64,000 nucleotides of DNA from Ursus arctos (lineage: Eukaryota > Chordata > Mammalia > Carnivora > Ursidae): NCBI RefSeq assembly GCF_023065955.2, contig NW_026623050.1, positions 24,448,501-24,512,500 of the forward strand, in the 5' to 3' direction. Of the stretch, positions 45,476-57,285 are shown piece by piece (within the stretch, counting starts at the first letter, position 1; each line of letters starts with the position of its first letter). A model generated the notes under the pieces. The model searched no databases. It saw only the letters and a list, made by a program, of their open reading frames with translations, and was not told the DNA's origin. Both the position numbers and the translations under genes were made by a program.

Positions 45476-46939
45476 GAGGAAGGAACTGATTCAATGTTTA
45501 TTTTCATACCAGCTGTGGCTTCCAAATGTAAAATCATTTTACTTTTTGCTGTGTAGCTAGCTCCTCTGTGGCCCCTGCATTGATCCTATGGTTGAGCAAC
45601 CTGTATTACATAACGAGGCAGCTCTACTGGGGTTGCTGTTGAATTCCTTTAATTTTCTGGCAAATCATTGTTTCCTTTAAATGTTTTACCAGTCTTCTCA
45701 TCTCAGGGAGTACTGTTAACTAGTTGAGGGCAAAAGCTATGACCAAATGATCCACAGTCCTTCCCTGAACGTTTGAAAACTCCTAGGTCGAGGCAGTCTC
45801 TCTTGGAAGGATCATGACCCTTTAATTATCTTGTCATGTCAGTCATGTTAGTCCATCAGCACAATATTGGCTGGTCTCTGTCCCCAATAATTCAGACTTC
45901 CATCACAGCATGGCAAATTCTAGTTCAGCGTGTGTGTATGTTCATTTCTAGTACTTAAGCTAGTGCCACATACCTGGTGGGTGCTCAATAAACGAGCCCT
46001 GGAAGGACCGAGGAGTCCCACCTGTCAGTGCCTTTCAGTTAGTTCTATGGCAGGTGCTTGGACCTCTTGATCTCAGAATCCAGAAATCAATTCTCACCTC
46101 CACAGTGCCTCTAAAATAAAGGGAATAATCGTGGTGAGAAAGGAAAATACTGCTCACTGCATGTCCTGTTTATGGAATTAAAAAAAAAAAATAGAATTGC
46201 TTTGAATTGCAAGATGGATTTTCTTTCCTCTTCTGCCTTTTATTCTATGTAGGCAGTTTCTTCTCGACAGAAACCATGAATTCATTTCTAACAAGCACCG
46301 TGGAATCTCTATCAGTTCTGGCCACTTCAGAAATCAGTAACAGGAAAGGAATATGCAAAAATGAAAATGATTGTGCTCTATCGTGGGTGCTGTTTTCTTT
46401 TGAATTTTTTCAAAATGTTGTTTCATCATCTTTTCAATAATTACATGCAATAGATATTTAAGAAAAAATGTTATGATGAGACCCTCAGCGTGGAACCTGG
46501 CCCATTTGTAAATGCACTTGCTCATTAACCAATTAAGAGATGAAGCCTACATTTAAGCAAATCCACAATTCAAAAACCCCCAAATTAAATTTAAATACCT
46601 TAGGGCAACCCATAATGAGTTTAAAATTAAGTGAAATAACAGGAATTTTACTGAGTTCAAAACAACTAATTGTTGGAAGCTGCTTTCACTCATTTGAAGT
46701 TCTGTCCAATTACTGCCATGGCGTTTCATACCTTCAATTTATATCTTCCTTTTAATAATAGGGGATGGGCCAGTCCATTTGCCAGTAAGATGAGTTCTGC
46801 ATGTATACTTAATATATGCACTACAAAACTCAACCTTGGATATGTCCATATGAATTTAAGACTGTATTTATATTCTTAAAGAAAAGTTAGAGAGACACAT
46901 GATCTTATCTGCAACCGGTCATTTGTTTTCATTTAATTA
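45476..46939. other. Mostly single-copy sequence
   Basis: No gene. A possible L2 3' terminus lies at about 45930-46000 ('gctagtgccacatacctgg', 'gtgctcaataaacgag'). Confidence 0.4.
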
Positions 46940-47205
46940 GAAAGCCATAATGGCGTAGCGAAATCGGAAAGGTCTTTGTACTGACTCCAGCTACCACCCT
47001 CCACCACCACACATTTGCGGCGATCTTAGGCAAGAACCTTCGCCTCTCTAAGCCTCATCTTGCTGTATTTCTAAAATGAGATAACGATACACCTAACTGA
47101 CAGAATTGTTGTGAGGACCAGATGATCACAAATGTAAAGCATGTAGGATAATGCTTGGTACATAGTAATCACTCAATAAATTCCAACCACTACAATTAGT
47201 CACTA
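46940..47205 (+). repeat. Near full-length MIR SINE
   Basis: 'aaagccataatggcgtagc' starts a diverged head. Then come 'gatcttaggcaagaacc', 'ctctctaagcctcatc', 'ctaaaatgagataacgatac', 'gttgtgaggaccagatga' and 'catagtaatcactcaataaa'. MIR order is kept to the 3' end. Confidence 0.85.
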
Positions 47206-47245
47206 CCATGCCACATTAAAAAAACAACAACAACATACAAATACC

Positions 47246-47274
47246 AAAAAAAAAAAAAAAAAAAAAAAAAAAAA
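47246..47274 (+). repeat. Poly-A tract
   Basis: A run of about 29 A is flanked by 'caaatacc' and 'caaacc'. No retroposed body is recognised next to it. Confidence 0.9.
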
Positions 47275-47309
47275 CAAACCACCACCAGGCAAATTAATAA
47301 GATGCAGGG

Positions 47310-47450
47310 TCTTGATTCTGATAAAAATACAGGGTGCAATATTTGGGTCATACACTAAAAAAGCATTCACTATTTATCTGAAATTCAAATGTAATGGGGC
47401 ATCCTGTATTTTATCTGGCAATTTAGTGCTTAAGTTCTGGTACTTAAAGA
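47310..47450. mobile_element. Palindromic MITE remnant, partial copy
   Basis: 'ataaaaatacagggtgcaat', 'gggtcatacactaaaaaagc', 'tatttatctgaaattcaaat' and 'gggcatcctgtattttatc' match one arm and the centre of the palindromic element at 48735-48906. The left arm is shortened. Confidence 0.65.
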
Positions 47451-48474
47451 CCTTAAAATTTCATATTTTCCTTTAAATACTTGGGAATCAAGCAAAGGGC
47501 AGGTTAGAAGTGAAATGTTCAGATTACTGCCTTAATTCTTCACTTCACTTTGGGCACAGAGACAGAAAGTTTCCACTGTCACTCTGGATGTCCTTGGGAC
47601 ACCATGACATGCAATCAACATCACCTGTGCTGGCTGATAACTCTGAGTATATGATGCCCTTGTTTATAGCATCTTCAATTCCACAGACATTTTTACTTGA
47701 CTAATTCACTGTTTCATACCAGGCACAGGGTGGGGAGGAAATCATTCAAACTAAATGCTACTCTGAAGTTCAGTTACTTGGCTGGAAAACAGCAGATAAA
47801 TTGATAATTGCAAATGGTCTGAAATTTGAATGATTTTTTTTCCACTTCAACTAAATCTATTGAGCACACCCAAATAATTTAAAAGTGCTGAAAATAAGCA
47901 GTATTGGGGATTAATGAAAGCAATATAGTCACTCTGTTGCATTTATTATTTTTAAATTATAGTACTCCCACTTGAAGGAATGCAATGAGGTTGAAATGAA
48001 GCAATTTTGTTGTTAAATATTGTCATTTAGAATAAAATGCATGTGACTCTGGAACAGAAACAGCACACACTGTTGTTTTTTCTGTTTATCCTTAGTTATT
48101 TTCAAGTAAAGCAAGAAAAAAAAAGTAGTAATAAGGAAGTCCTATGTCTCAATGATTCCACAGGATATTAACCAGACTTGGCACAAGTCACTTGGGATGT
48201 GAGAACTAAGGAGGCAAAGATGAGAATTCAGATCCCAGCTGTTTCTTTTGGGGTTCAGCAAGAAATGGCTCTTCTTGCTGTGGATTGGTTCTAGCCTACT
48301 GCCTCTAAAAACTGAGGGGGTTGTGGGAAATAGAGATATCTGGACAATAGGACATTCTCTGGGGGCACAGAACCTATCCTTTTAGAACTTATTTTCTGAT
48401 AGAGAGATAAACAAAAAAACTGAAGTATTTTTACACCAGATGATGGTATTATAGAAGGAAAATGGGCTTTTGGG
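47451..48474. other. Single-copy sequence with a possible conserved block
   Basis: No gene. At about 47770-48065 lies an AT-rich repeat-free block (gataaattgataattgc, caaataatttaaaag, gcatttattatttttaaatt) that could be a conserved element. Confidence 0.3.
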
Positions 48475-48632
48475 GAGTGAAACTTTAGGCAAATTATTAT
48501 TCTGAGTTTCAATTTCCTTATCTGCACAATAGGAGATAATATCTACCATGCAGGATCTTTGCAAGAACCAGAGACGATGGATGCAAAGTGGACACAGTTC
48601 CTGGAGAATAGAAGCCATAACTGTAATGGCTT
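48475..48632 (+). repeat. MIR SINE remnant
   Basis: 'gaaactttaggcaaattat', 'ctgagtttcaatttcctta', 'tctgcacaataggagataat' and 'gatgcaaagtggacacag' follow plus-strand MIR order. Confidence 0.7.
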
Positions 48633-48734
48633 TATTACTATTATCTTTGATTTTGTAGTTTTAATACTATTATTTTCATTATTATTTTTTCTGCTTTATA
48701 TTGTTAGGAATGGAAACCAAAGGTATAGCAAAGG

Positions 48735-48906
48735 TAGAGTTGCCAGATATAGTACAGAATGCCCACTTCAATTTGAATCTCAGAAAAACAATGTATAATT
48801 TTTTAGCATAAGTATGTCCCATATAATACGCAGAACATGCTCATGCTAAAAAAGTCATTTACTGCTTATCTGAAATTCACATTTAACTGGGCATCCTGCA
48901 TACCAT
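48735..48906. mobile_element. Palindromic MITE (non-autonomous DNA transposon) remnant
   Basis: The left arm reads 'gttgccagatatagtacag', 'aatgcccacttcaatttg' and 'attttttagcataagtatg'. The right arm reads the near reverse complement: 'catgctcatgctaaaaaag', 'tctgaaattcacatttaac' and 'tgggcatcctgca'. The whole element is one long imperfect hairpin of about 170 bases. It has no coding capacity. I recognise the pattern but not the family name with certainty. Confidence 0.75.
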
Positions 48907-48937
48907 CCCTGCCCATTTTATAAAAATATAAAAAATA

Positions 48938-49135
48938 GGAGTGCCTGGGTGGCTCAGTTGGTTAAGCATCTGCCTTCAGCTTGGGTCATGATCCCAGGGT
49001 CCTGGGACTGAGCCCCACATCAGGCTCCCTGCTCAGTGGGGAGTCTGCTTTGCCCTCTCCCTCTATCCCTCCCCCTGCTTATGCTGTCTCTCTCTCATTC
49101 ACTCTCTTGCTCTCAAATAAAATCTTAAAATATAT
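48938..49135 (+). mobile_element. Carnivore tRNA-Lys SINE
   Basis: 'ggagtgcctgggtggctcag' starts it, followed by 'cagcttgggtcatgatccc', 'ccctgctcagtggggagtc', CTCTCTCTC tracts and an 'aaataaaatcttaaaatata' tail. The flanking A/T-rich target is too simple to define a duplication. Confidence 0.93.
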
Positions 49136-49499
49136 ATATAAAATAACCCTAAGTAAAAGGTCCTTCCAGAAAGTCTGTCACAATTAAAATCCTCCTGGGT
49201 CATGTTCCTCTTTCCTACTATTTTTTCTGTAATGTTGATATTTTCTTAATTTTATTTTCCTTTTAAGTTAACGTGTGTCATAGCAAATTCTTTATCAGAG
49301 TAAAGGTGCAGAGTGCTAATATCCTTGGGGCAGCTGAGAAGACTCTTGCATACAGGGCCACCAGAAGTGCCTTCTTGTCTTTAAAATGGGGTGCCAAATA
49401 ATGGTGATCCAGCTTACAGTACAGTGCAATGGCCTTCACTAAAGTGGAGAACTCAGTGTGGAGTGTGGAAAATGCATAAGAAAGCTATTATTATTATTT

Positions 49500-49905
49500 T
49501 TCACTCATTCATTCAATAAAAACTCACTGAGTTCCTGTGACAGGGCAGGCACTGTTTGAGGCACTGAGCATATAGCAATGAGCAACTCTCAGCTTGCTGG
49601 GAGGTTCCATATGCCACAGACCCTACCCTCACTAAACTTACCTTCCATTGGGGGCAACAAACAAATAAAAATATTTTGTCAGATGATGGTAAGTGCTATG
49701 GTAGAAAAAAAAGAAGGGTGGTATTAGAGAGTGACAGAGGGTTGTTATTCTCAAATTGGGTGACTGAAGAAGGAAGGCAGCCCTGATGAGTGACAGTTGA
49801 GCAGAATCCTTAAATGAACTTAGGGAGCAAGCCACAAGGATATCTGTGGGGAGAACATTCTAGGAGGACAGAGCAGCAAATGCAAATCTCTGATGCAGAT
49901 GAGTG
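49500..49905 (-). repeat. L2 LINE 3' region
   Basis: 'cattcattcaataaaaactc', 'gggcaggcactgtttgagg', 'atagcaatgagcaactctc', 'gatgatggtaagtgctatgg', 'gcagccctgatgagtgac' and 'gaacattctaggaggacag' follow the reverse complement of the L2 3' end for about 400 bases. Confidence 0.8.
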
Positions 49906-52645
49906 CATGACATGTCACAGGAAGACAATTATTGGTGAGACTCATCAGGAAATAGATTCTGATTTCCATAAGCCAGTTTACCTGGAAATACTGACCTCAC
50001 ATAGACCTCATGATCTCATTTTCAGCCCAACTGCAACCACTACTTACCAAGCTTACATTGACAACCTCGCGGCATGTGTCCCAAGGTCTGAGAAAGTGTC
50101 ACTTTAGAAGACTATTCTTAAGGGAACCAAACCCTTTTCCAGCTGCTGCCCCTGCCTTTCCCCAGCCTCAGTGACAATACAAGGTAATGCTCCCATAGCC
50201 ACCTAAAAGCTGTACCAGATATAGGACCTTACAATGGGAAGACAGCTCCCGGCTTACCTCATCCAACCCATCTTTGTTTCTATGTCAGCCATTTTTCTTT
50301 CTTAGCTTTTAATTTCTATCCTTTGCCATATTAAGTGATTGATATAAAATTCTGTCCCTTCAGGTGGCTAGTATACAACTTGACTTCTGGCATTTGTCCA
50401 TTATCTCTATTTCTCAGTCATCAGGCAGTGTATGTAACTTGGTAAGATGACCTTCAGGAGCAGTCTAGATTATTTAAAATCTTTTAAAAATGCAGCTTGA
50501 CCAGTTTTTCAGTACCTTCACATTTTCTTCCCCTAGAGCTCTTGAAAGTGCTTTCAAGAATAGAACAGGATTATTTAAAATAATCAAATTCATTTTTAAT
50601 ATGCCAGCACCATATTAAAGTGGTTTCTGGATTCGGTAATTGTATCTCATTCTTAAGTAGTGTAAACATTTCTTTCATTTACTTTACTTTGTTCTATATA
50701 AAGTATAGAAATCAATTCCAGTAAATTAACATGTTAGGATCTATATATTCTATGCTGTAAAGGGCTTTTTAAAGTTCTTTTTATTCTTTTCAGTAAATAT
50801 TTTATCATTGTTGTGGTGGATAGAATAGATACTAGGACATTTTTCCTGTGGCTCCTTCTACCAGAATGAATCCTAATACCTCTACAATACCAGGCATGAA
50901 AAATTCTGACAGAGCTTCTGAAAATTTAGTAGGAGCTATTGAAGACCTGGGAACCATGGTTACTTGAACTTCCGACACAAGGACTTGTTTATGACATTTT
51001 GACTGCTTTTTATCAAGACTTCTGAACAATTCCCAGGGTTACTGACAACAAAGGAGCCCACGAAGGGGAAAGAATCATTCAGGTTATAAGTTCCCCAGAT
51101 TGAATCCCATACTCCTTGTATGCAAAGGTGAAGAGTGTATTGGCAAGTTATGGGGGCTAGAAAGTCATCCTTTAAGGAGGTGAAGCCTTGTCTACCTCTT
51201 GCTAGGATCATTTCCCCGACCCTAATACTTAACAAGGGTTTCCATTTCTATAAGAAATGACTACCATTTCACATTTCCTTGGAATGAGATCCCTGGCTAC
51301 AACTTCTGTTATCTTCAGATCTGATTTTTAGCTTTCAAAATGGAAGTCATGAAGAAACAGAAACAAAAAACTAGAAGAAAGCATACTCTCAGCCAGATCT
51401 ACCAGGCTGGTATGACCTAGGACATTTGGCTTACAAGGAGTCATGCTCCATCTCCACTCTACAGAAGCACCAACCTAGAGAAGCACCAACTTCCCACTAT
51501 AATCATCTACCTTAAAGAAAAATTCTACCTGAAAGTGGAAGTGCTCCTGAGCATTGTATTTTGTTGCACTGAAGATGAATCTCAACTTCCCGAAAGTTCT
51601 TTCCATCTCACAATAAAAATTAGAGGCAGAGCATCAAAACAACATCATCATCCACTCCCACCCCCCAAAATATCTGAGGATAGAAACGTAGCTTATTATA
51701 AGCAAACACTATGCAAATATAATGTAGTGATTACTGGAGAAAAATAAAGTTTCCTCTCCATGCTGTTCAGTTATCCTGCTCATTTCTTAATAGTCCTACA
51801 TTCATAAAAGGCCAAAGGACTCTGACCTTGACAAGCTAACTGAGCAGGAAAAGGCAATCATGTGTACAAGGCTGTCACCCACCCCACAAATTATGATAAA
51901 ATACACCTCAGGATCAGAAAAAAGAGTTGCATATCTCCAGTGACATCCACAGTAGTACGTTTAAGGATCTGAACAGAATAGCAATTTATTTTGCACTAAC
52001 ATGTTTTATGGTTATCATCAAGCATTATGTCTTCAGAGACTGAAAGGTGATGTTTTTATGGACTCTGGCTCCTTGTTGCATTATCTTCACAGCTCAGAAA
52101 TGATCTCTTTTTTTAAGCCCCCCCTTCTTACCCCCTACCTTTGCCCCTCATTTAACAAAGCAGCCGTTTTTCTAAAGGAAAGAGGAAAAATAGAATGAAT
52201 CCACATTACACAAAGGGCACAAAATGAACAGATTCCAACCCTGAACAGTTTCAAAATGAATGATTATCTGGCTAATTAGTGAAATAAATAATAATAATTG
52301 CCTGTCCCTCCTCATTAGAGCCCTTAATAGTAAATGGAACCCTAGTGCAGAGTTTCAGCAAGCCGGTTTCACAAGATTTAGTTCTGAGTTGGAAAAAAGA
52401 CACAACTCTATCATGCAGATGCCCACATGCCAACCCCTAAAACCAAAAGAAAATGGGGGCCTCAGAATCTGCGAGGGAGACGGTGTGGGACATAGAGGGA
52501 ATATTTCTGGCTTCCTTCTATGTTTAAGGATTATTCTATGTTCCAGGCATCCAAGAAATAAGAGCTACGAAGCTATGGACATAGAGCACGGAGGCCAGAA
52601 CATAGAAGGATTCTTACTTGTTCCAAGTTTACCTATCTGGCAAGG
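49906..52645. other. Single-copy sequence, nothing recognised
   Basis: No gene or repeat family that I can support. A short tandem duplication (agaagcaccaacctag, then agaagcaccaac) lies at about 51464-51491. A repeat-free AT-rich block at about 52200-52400 ('ggctaattagtgaaataaat', 'cattagagcccttaatag') has the look of a conserved element but is unmeasured. Confidence 0.35.
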
Positions 52646-52649
52646 TCCA

Positions 52650-52838
52650 TGCTCTTAAAGTCTGATCTAATCCATCTGCAGCATTATTAACCCAGGCTAC
52701 TTGTTAAACGTACAAGTTCTGGGCTCACTCCCAGTTCCACTGACTCAGAAACTTTGAGAATGAGCCCAGGGTATGCATGCTTAACAAGATTCCCAGGTGC
52801 TTCAGGTGCACCCGAACTTAAAACACCACTGCAGTGGT
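52650..52838 (-). mobile_element. MER5-type hAT DNA transposon remnant
   Basis: 'ctacttgttaaacgtacaag', 'ttctgggctcactcccag', 'ccactgactcagaaacttt', 'agattcccaggtgcttc' and 'gaacttaaaacaccactgc' match the MER5 order ending in the inverted terminus. More diverged than the copy at 34255. Confidence 0.7.
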
Positions 52839-53129
52839 CAGTGGCTGGTGCGACTGGATAATGCTGTGAAATAAAAGCATGTTTCTGTTTTATGGGGAAG
52901 ATGTTGTTGCAGGAAATGTCATCAGACTGGATCATCTTCTTGTTAGAGGTTTTTGCCTGGTGGTTCAACCACAACATCCCCTTGCCAGGGTTCCTCTCTG
53001 TACCAGACATCTGAAATTAGCAAAGAACCTCAGTGCAGTTCTGCCCCTGGAGCCAGCCCAGCCAAACCTATTACTCAACACTGAAAGCGTTTGACTGGGT
53101 TCTAATGAGGCAGCAGATCAGCTTTTAGG

Positions 53130-53400
53130 GGTCTGTTCTCAGTGTGATATATGAATGGAGCTCCTGTTAATGTTAATCAGTGGAGAGTTCCCACTGCTTG
53201 GGCAACTTTCTTGTAAAGCTCTTGCTCCTTGATGCTCAACTTCTCTTCCTATGTTTTGAAATCCACCAGTGTTCAGGTGCTAGCTGGAAAGAGGAATATA
53301 AAGACTGTCTTTAAACTTCCCGTTTTCTGAATAAACCTTCTTTCAAGACCACCTGGGTCCCCAATCCATGCTGCTTCCTACACCACGACACATTTTACCC
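53130..53400 (+). mobile_element. Possible solo LTR-like remnant
   Basis: An 'aatataaaga' TATA-like motif (about 53295) is followed about 30 bases on by 'gaataaacc', a poly-A signal, then 'accacctgggtcccc'. This spacing is LTR-like, but no terminal inverted ends or flanking duplication are clear. Low confidence. Confidence 0.25.
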
Positions 53401-53429
53401 AACCTCACTAAGTAACTAACTATAATGTG

Positions 53430-53670
53430 TTTGTCAGCACTGGGAAAACAGAGCTGTTTCTTGAGCTCAAAGAACTTAGAGTCTAGCCTGGGAAGCAGAC
53501 TAGGAAGCAGACAATTCTAATACTACAGTATCCATAGGACACATTGAGGAAGAAACTTGGGTGGAGTTTCAAATGATGAAGAGGAGATGCTCAAGAGAAG
53601 GAATAATGCTCAAGAGCAGATGCTTGAAAAAAAAAAAAGTATTCCAGGAAGGGAAAGAAGGGCTTACACC
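53430..53670 (-). repeat. L2 LINE remnant
   Basis: 'tcaaagaacttagagtctag' and 'agcagacaattctaatac', then 'attccaggaagggaaag', resemble the reverse-complement L2 3' region. Diverged. Confidence 0.5.
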
Positions 53671-54049
53671 AGGACCAACTTAGTCAACAGGCTCCAACTT
53701 GTCTAAGCCTGTCACAGCGGGCATACTGCCCAGGGTTCAAGATACTTTTAGGGGACCACAGAAATGTTTTACTTCTAATTTATCTTAAAAACAGAAGGAA
53801 AAATAAATACAATGATAATGAATATAGAATAATGAATCTAGTCGGTTAAACTCATCTTTATACCAACACAATCATAAAATCCAGTATTTATTTTTTTAAT
53901 AGAACAGTATTTAATTTTTGTAATAGAACAAGAGTAGCCCATAAAGGTGAAAGTGCCTAGGGCACTTAAAAGCTATAGTGTCTAAGTCATAAGCACTTAT
54001 GCAAAGATACAGGTGAGCGATAACGTCTGAAAATGCAAGCAACAATACC

Positions 54050-54300
54050 TAAAACGCATTGAGCCCTTATTCTGTGCAAGGTACTTTTCTAAGAGCAAGT
54101 ATTCTTTACTCCTCACAATCCTATGAGGTAGGTACAATTACTACCACCCCCATTTTACAGATAAGGAAATCAAAGCAGAAGAAAATAAGTTCCTCAAAGT
54201 CATACAGACAATACATTCACACAGTCATCCAGATAACCAGGTCACTTATTTAGGTACTGTTACTTCAGGGTCCACACACCTAAGCTCTATACTGACACAC
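54050..54300 (-). repeat. Near full-length MIR SINE
   Basis: 'gcattgagcccttattctgtg', 'gcaaggtacttttctaag', 'caatcctatgaggtagg', 'ccattttacagataaggaaa' and 'aagtcatacagacaatac' are the reverse complement of MIR. Confidence 0.85.
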
Positions 54301-54384
54301 CCCAGATTATTTACAGGCATACCTCAGAGATATTGTGGGTTTGGTTTCAGACTACCACAATAAAGAGAATATCACAATAAAGAA

Positions 54385-54599
54385 AATCAAATGAGGGGCA
54401 CCTGGGTGGCTCAGTCAGTTAAGCATCTGCCTTCGGCTTAGGTCGTGATCCCAGGGTCCTGGGATCGAGCCCCACGTTGGGCTTCCTACTCAGGGGGGAG
54501 TCTGCTTTTCCTTCTGCCCCTCCTCTCCCCCACTTGTGCTCTCTCTCTTTTGCTCTCTGTCTGAAATAAATACAATCTTTAAAAAAAGGAATCAAATGA
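54385..54599 (+). mobile_element. Carnivore SINE inserted in Tigger1, with target-site duplication
   Basis: The SINE body (54395-54589) has 'ggggcacctgggtggctcag', 'cttaggtcgtgatcccagg' and a 'ctgaaataaatacaatcttt' tail. A perfect 10-bp duplication, aatcaaatga, flanks it (54385-54394 and 54590-54599), placing it after Tigger1 insertion. Confidence 0.94.
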
Positions 54600-55199
54600 A
54601 TTTGGGGGTTTCCCAGTGCATATAGAAGTTATGTTTATACTATACTGTAGCCTATCAAGTGTACAATAACATTATGTCTAAAAAATAATGTACATACTTT
54701 AATTAAAAAATACTTCATTGCTAAAAAATGCTAACCATCATCTGAGCTTTCAGCAAGTTGTAATCTTTTCACTGGTGGGGGGTCTTGCCTCAGTGTGGAT
54801 GGCTGATGATCAGGGTGGTGGCTGTTAAACATTGGGGTGGCTACGGCAAGTTCTTAAAATAAGACAATGATGAAGTTTGCCACATCAATTGACTCTTCCT
54901 TTCACAAACAATTTCTCTGAAGCATGTGACACTGTTTGATAACACTTTACCCAGAGAACTTTCTTCAAACTTGGGAATCAATCCTCTCAAACCCTCCCAC
55001 TGCTTTATCGACTAAATATGTGCAATATTCTAAATCCTTTATTGTCATTTTCAACAGTCTTCATAGCATCTTTACTAACAGTAGATGCCATCTCAAGAAA
55101 CCACCTTCTTTGCTCTTCCATAAGAAGCAGCTCTTCATGCTTTATCATGAGCTTGCAGCAATTCAGTTCCATCTGCAGGCTCCACTTCTAAGCCCAGTT

Positions 55200-56430
55200 C
55201 TCTTGCTATTTCCACCACATCTGTAGTTACTTCCTCCCCTGAAGTCCTGAATCCCTCAAAGTTATCCATGACGTTTACAATCAACTTCTTCCAAACTCCT
55301 GCTAATGTTGATATTTTGACCTTTTCCCATAATCACAAACATTATTAATGGCATCCAGAATGGTGAATGCTTTCCAGAAGTTTTTCAATTGACTTTGCCC
55401 AGATCCATCAAAGAAATCATTATCTGTGGCAGCTATAGCTTTACAAAATGTGTTTCTTAAATAATAAGCCTGGAAAAATGAAAGTACTCCTTGGTCCATG
55501 GACTGCAGAATAGATGTTGCGTGAGCAGGCATGAAAACAACATTCATCTCATTGTACATCTACGCCAGAGATCTTGAGTGACGAGGTACACTGTAAAGGA
55601 GCAGTAATATTTTGAAAAGTCTTTTTCTGAACAGCGGGTCTCAACAGTAGGCTTAAAATATTCAGTAAACCACGCTGCAAACAAATGTGTTGTCATTCAG
55701 GCTTTGTTGTTCCATTGAGAGAACCCAGGCAGAGTAGATTAGCATGACTTTTAAGCGCCCTAGGATTTTCATAATGGTAAATGAGCATTGGCTTCAACTG
55801 CAAGTGACCAGTTGCATTAGCCCCTAATAAGAGAGTCAGCCAGTTTGTTGAAGCCTTGAAGCCAGGCACTGACTTCTCCTGTCCAGCTATGAAAGTCCTA
55901 GATAGCATCTTCTTCCAATAGAAGGCTGTTATATCTACACTGTAAATCTGTTGTTCAGTGTAGCCACCTTCATTAATTGCCTTACTAGATCCTTCTGGAT
56001 AATGTGCTGCAGCCTCTACATCAACACTTGCTGCTGCACCTTGAACTTCTATGTTATGAAGATGCCTTCTTTCCTTAAACCTCAGGAGTCAATGTCTACT
56101 CGCTACACACTTCTCTTCTCCAGCTTCCTCACCTCTCTCAGCCTTCACAGAATTGAAGAGTGTCAGGGCTTTGCTATGGCTTAGTCTTTGCCTTAAGGGA
56201 ATATCCTGGCTGGTTTGATCTATCCAAACCACTAAAACCTCACTTTCTTATCATTCATGTGGTTACTGAGGGAGCACTTTAAATTTCTTTCAAAAACTTT
56301 TCCTTTGCATTCACAACCTGGCTAACTCTTTGGCACAAGAAGCCTCGCTTTCAGCCTATCTCAATTTTGACATGCCTTCCTCACTAAGCTTAATCATTTC
56401 TAGCTTTTGATTTAAAGTTAGAGATTCAGG
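55200..56430 (-). pseudogene. Broken Tigger1 transposase
   Basis: In autonomous Tigger1 this gene encodes a DDE transposase with N-terminal helix-turn-helix DNA-binding domains (pogo/CENP-B relatives), about 450 residues. Here only separate frames survive. At 55693-55908, '[19 protein letters not shown]' and '[15 protein letters not shown]' belong to the central catalytic part. At 55302-55559, '[20 protein letters not shown]' and '[16 protein letters not shown]' belong to the C-terminal part. The N-terminal region can be followed in pieces up to about 56430. Stops and indels between the frames rule out a working enzyme. Confidence 0.9.
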
Positions 56431-56643
56431 GGCGCCTGGGTGGCACAGCAGTTAAGCATCTGCCTTCGGCTCAGGGCGTGATCCCAGCGTTATGGGATCG
56501 AGCCCCACATCAGGCTCCTCCGCTATGAGCCTGCTTCTTCCTCTCCCACTCCCCCTGCTTGTGTTTCCTCTCTCACTGGCTATCTCTGTCAAATAAATAA
56601 ATAAAATCTTTTAAAAAAATAAATAAATAAAGTGAGAGATTCG
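56414..56643 (+). mobile_element. SINEC1_Ame-like SINE inserted in Tigger1
   Basis: The SINE (56429-56628) has 'ggggcgcctgggtggcacag', 'ctcagggcgtgatcccagcg', 'ctcctccgctatgagcctg' and an AAATAAATAAATAAAATC tail. The duplication aaagttagagattca (56414-56428) and aaagtgagagattcg (56629-56643) differs at two positions. It cuts the N-terminal transposase region. Confidence 0.94.
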
Positions 56644-57285
56644 GAGGCTACTGTAGGGTTATTAATTGACCTAATTTCAATACTGTTGTGTCTCAGGGAA
56701 TAGGAAGGCCTGAGGAGAAGGACAGAGGCAGGGGATGGCCGGTCAGTGGAACAGTCAAAACACACACAACATTCATCAATTAAGTTTGCCGTCTTATATG
56801 AGTGCAATTCACGGCGCCTCAAAACAATTACAATAATAACATCAAAGATCACTGATCACACATCACCATAACAAATAGAATAATTAAAAAGTATGAAACA
56901 TTGCAAAATGCACAAATGCTGCTGGAAAATGGTGCCAACAGACTTGCTTGACATGGGGTTGCCATAAATCTTCAATTTGTAAAAAACATAATGTCTGCAG
57001 AGTGCAATAAAGCGAGGTATGCCTATAATTATCTGTGATGAGGAGCCCATTTTCTTTCTTTCCAGTCAGTTACATATCATATGTTTGTGGAGAGAAACAA
57101 TATAAAAGAATTGCTAGAAAAAAAAAAGAAGGGAAAGAATTGCTAGGAAGGTGAGATATAAAACGAAAACATACAGAAGACAAATTTTTTAAAAATTTAA
57201 TGCAAAAGACATAAAATTATAACTCAATAATTGCACTTGGATGCTGCAGCCATGTCAAATTTATACAAAAGCTCCTAAAGGCTGG

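Larger units (their letters stand above)
54314..57025 (-). mobile_element. Tigger1 (pogo/Tc1-mariner) DNA transposon, nearly complete
   Basis: The left terminus 'caggcatacctcagagata' (54314) and the right terminus '…cgaggtatgccta' (to 57025, last G changed to A) are inverted repeats. Both are flanked by the TA target (54312-54313 and 57026-57027). The internal repeat 'cacaataaagagaatatcac' near the left end is typical of Tigger1. Total length is 2712 bases; removing the two SINEs leaves about 2.3 kb, close to the roughly 2.4-kb full element. The transposase lies on the minus strand. Confidence 0.95.

Noticed and set aside
47246..47274. Poly-A as evidence of another retrocopy
   Set aside because: No retroposed body or target duplication was seen next to it. 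The same holds for the runs at 19319, 24878 and 59854.
56429..56500. tRNA-like sequences at SINE starts as possible tRNA genes
   Set aside because: The A- and B-box-like parts belong to tRNA-Lys-derived SINE heads, and the rest of a tRNA fold (matching acceptor stem, anticodon arm) is not preserved.
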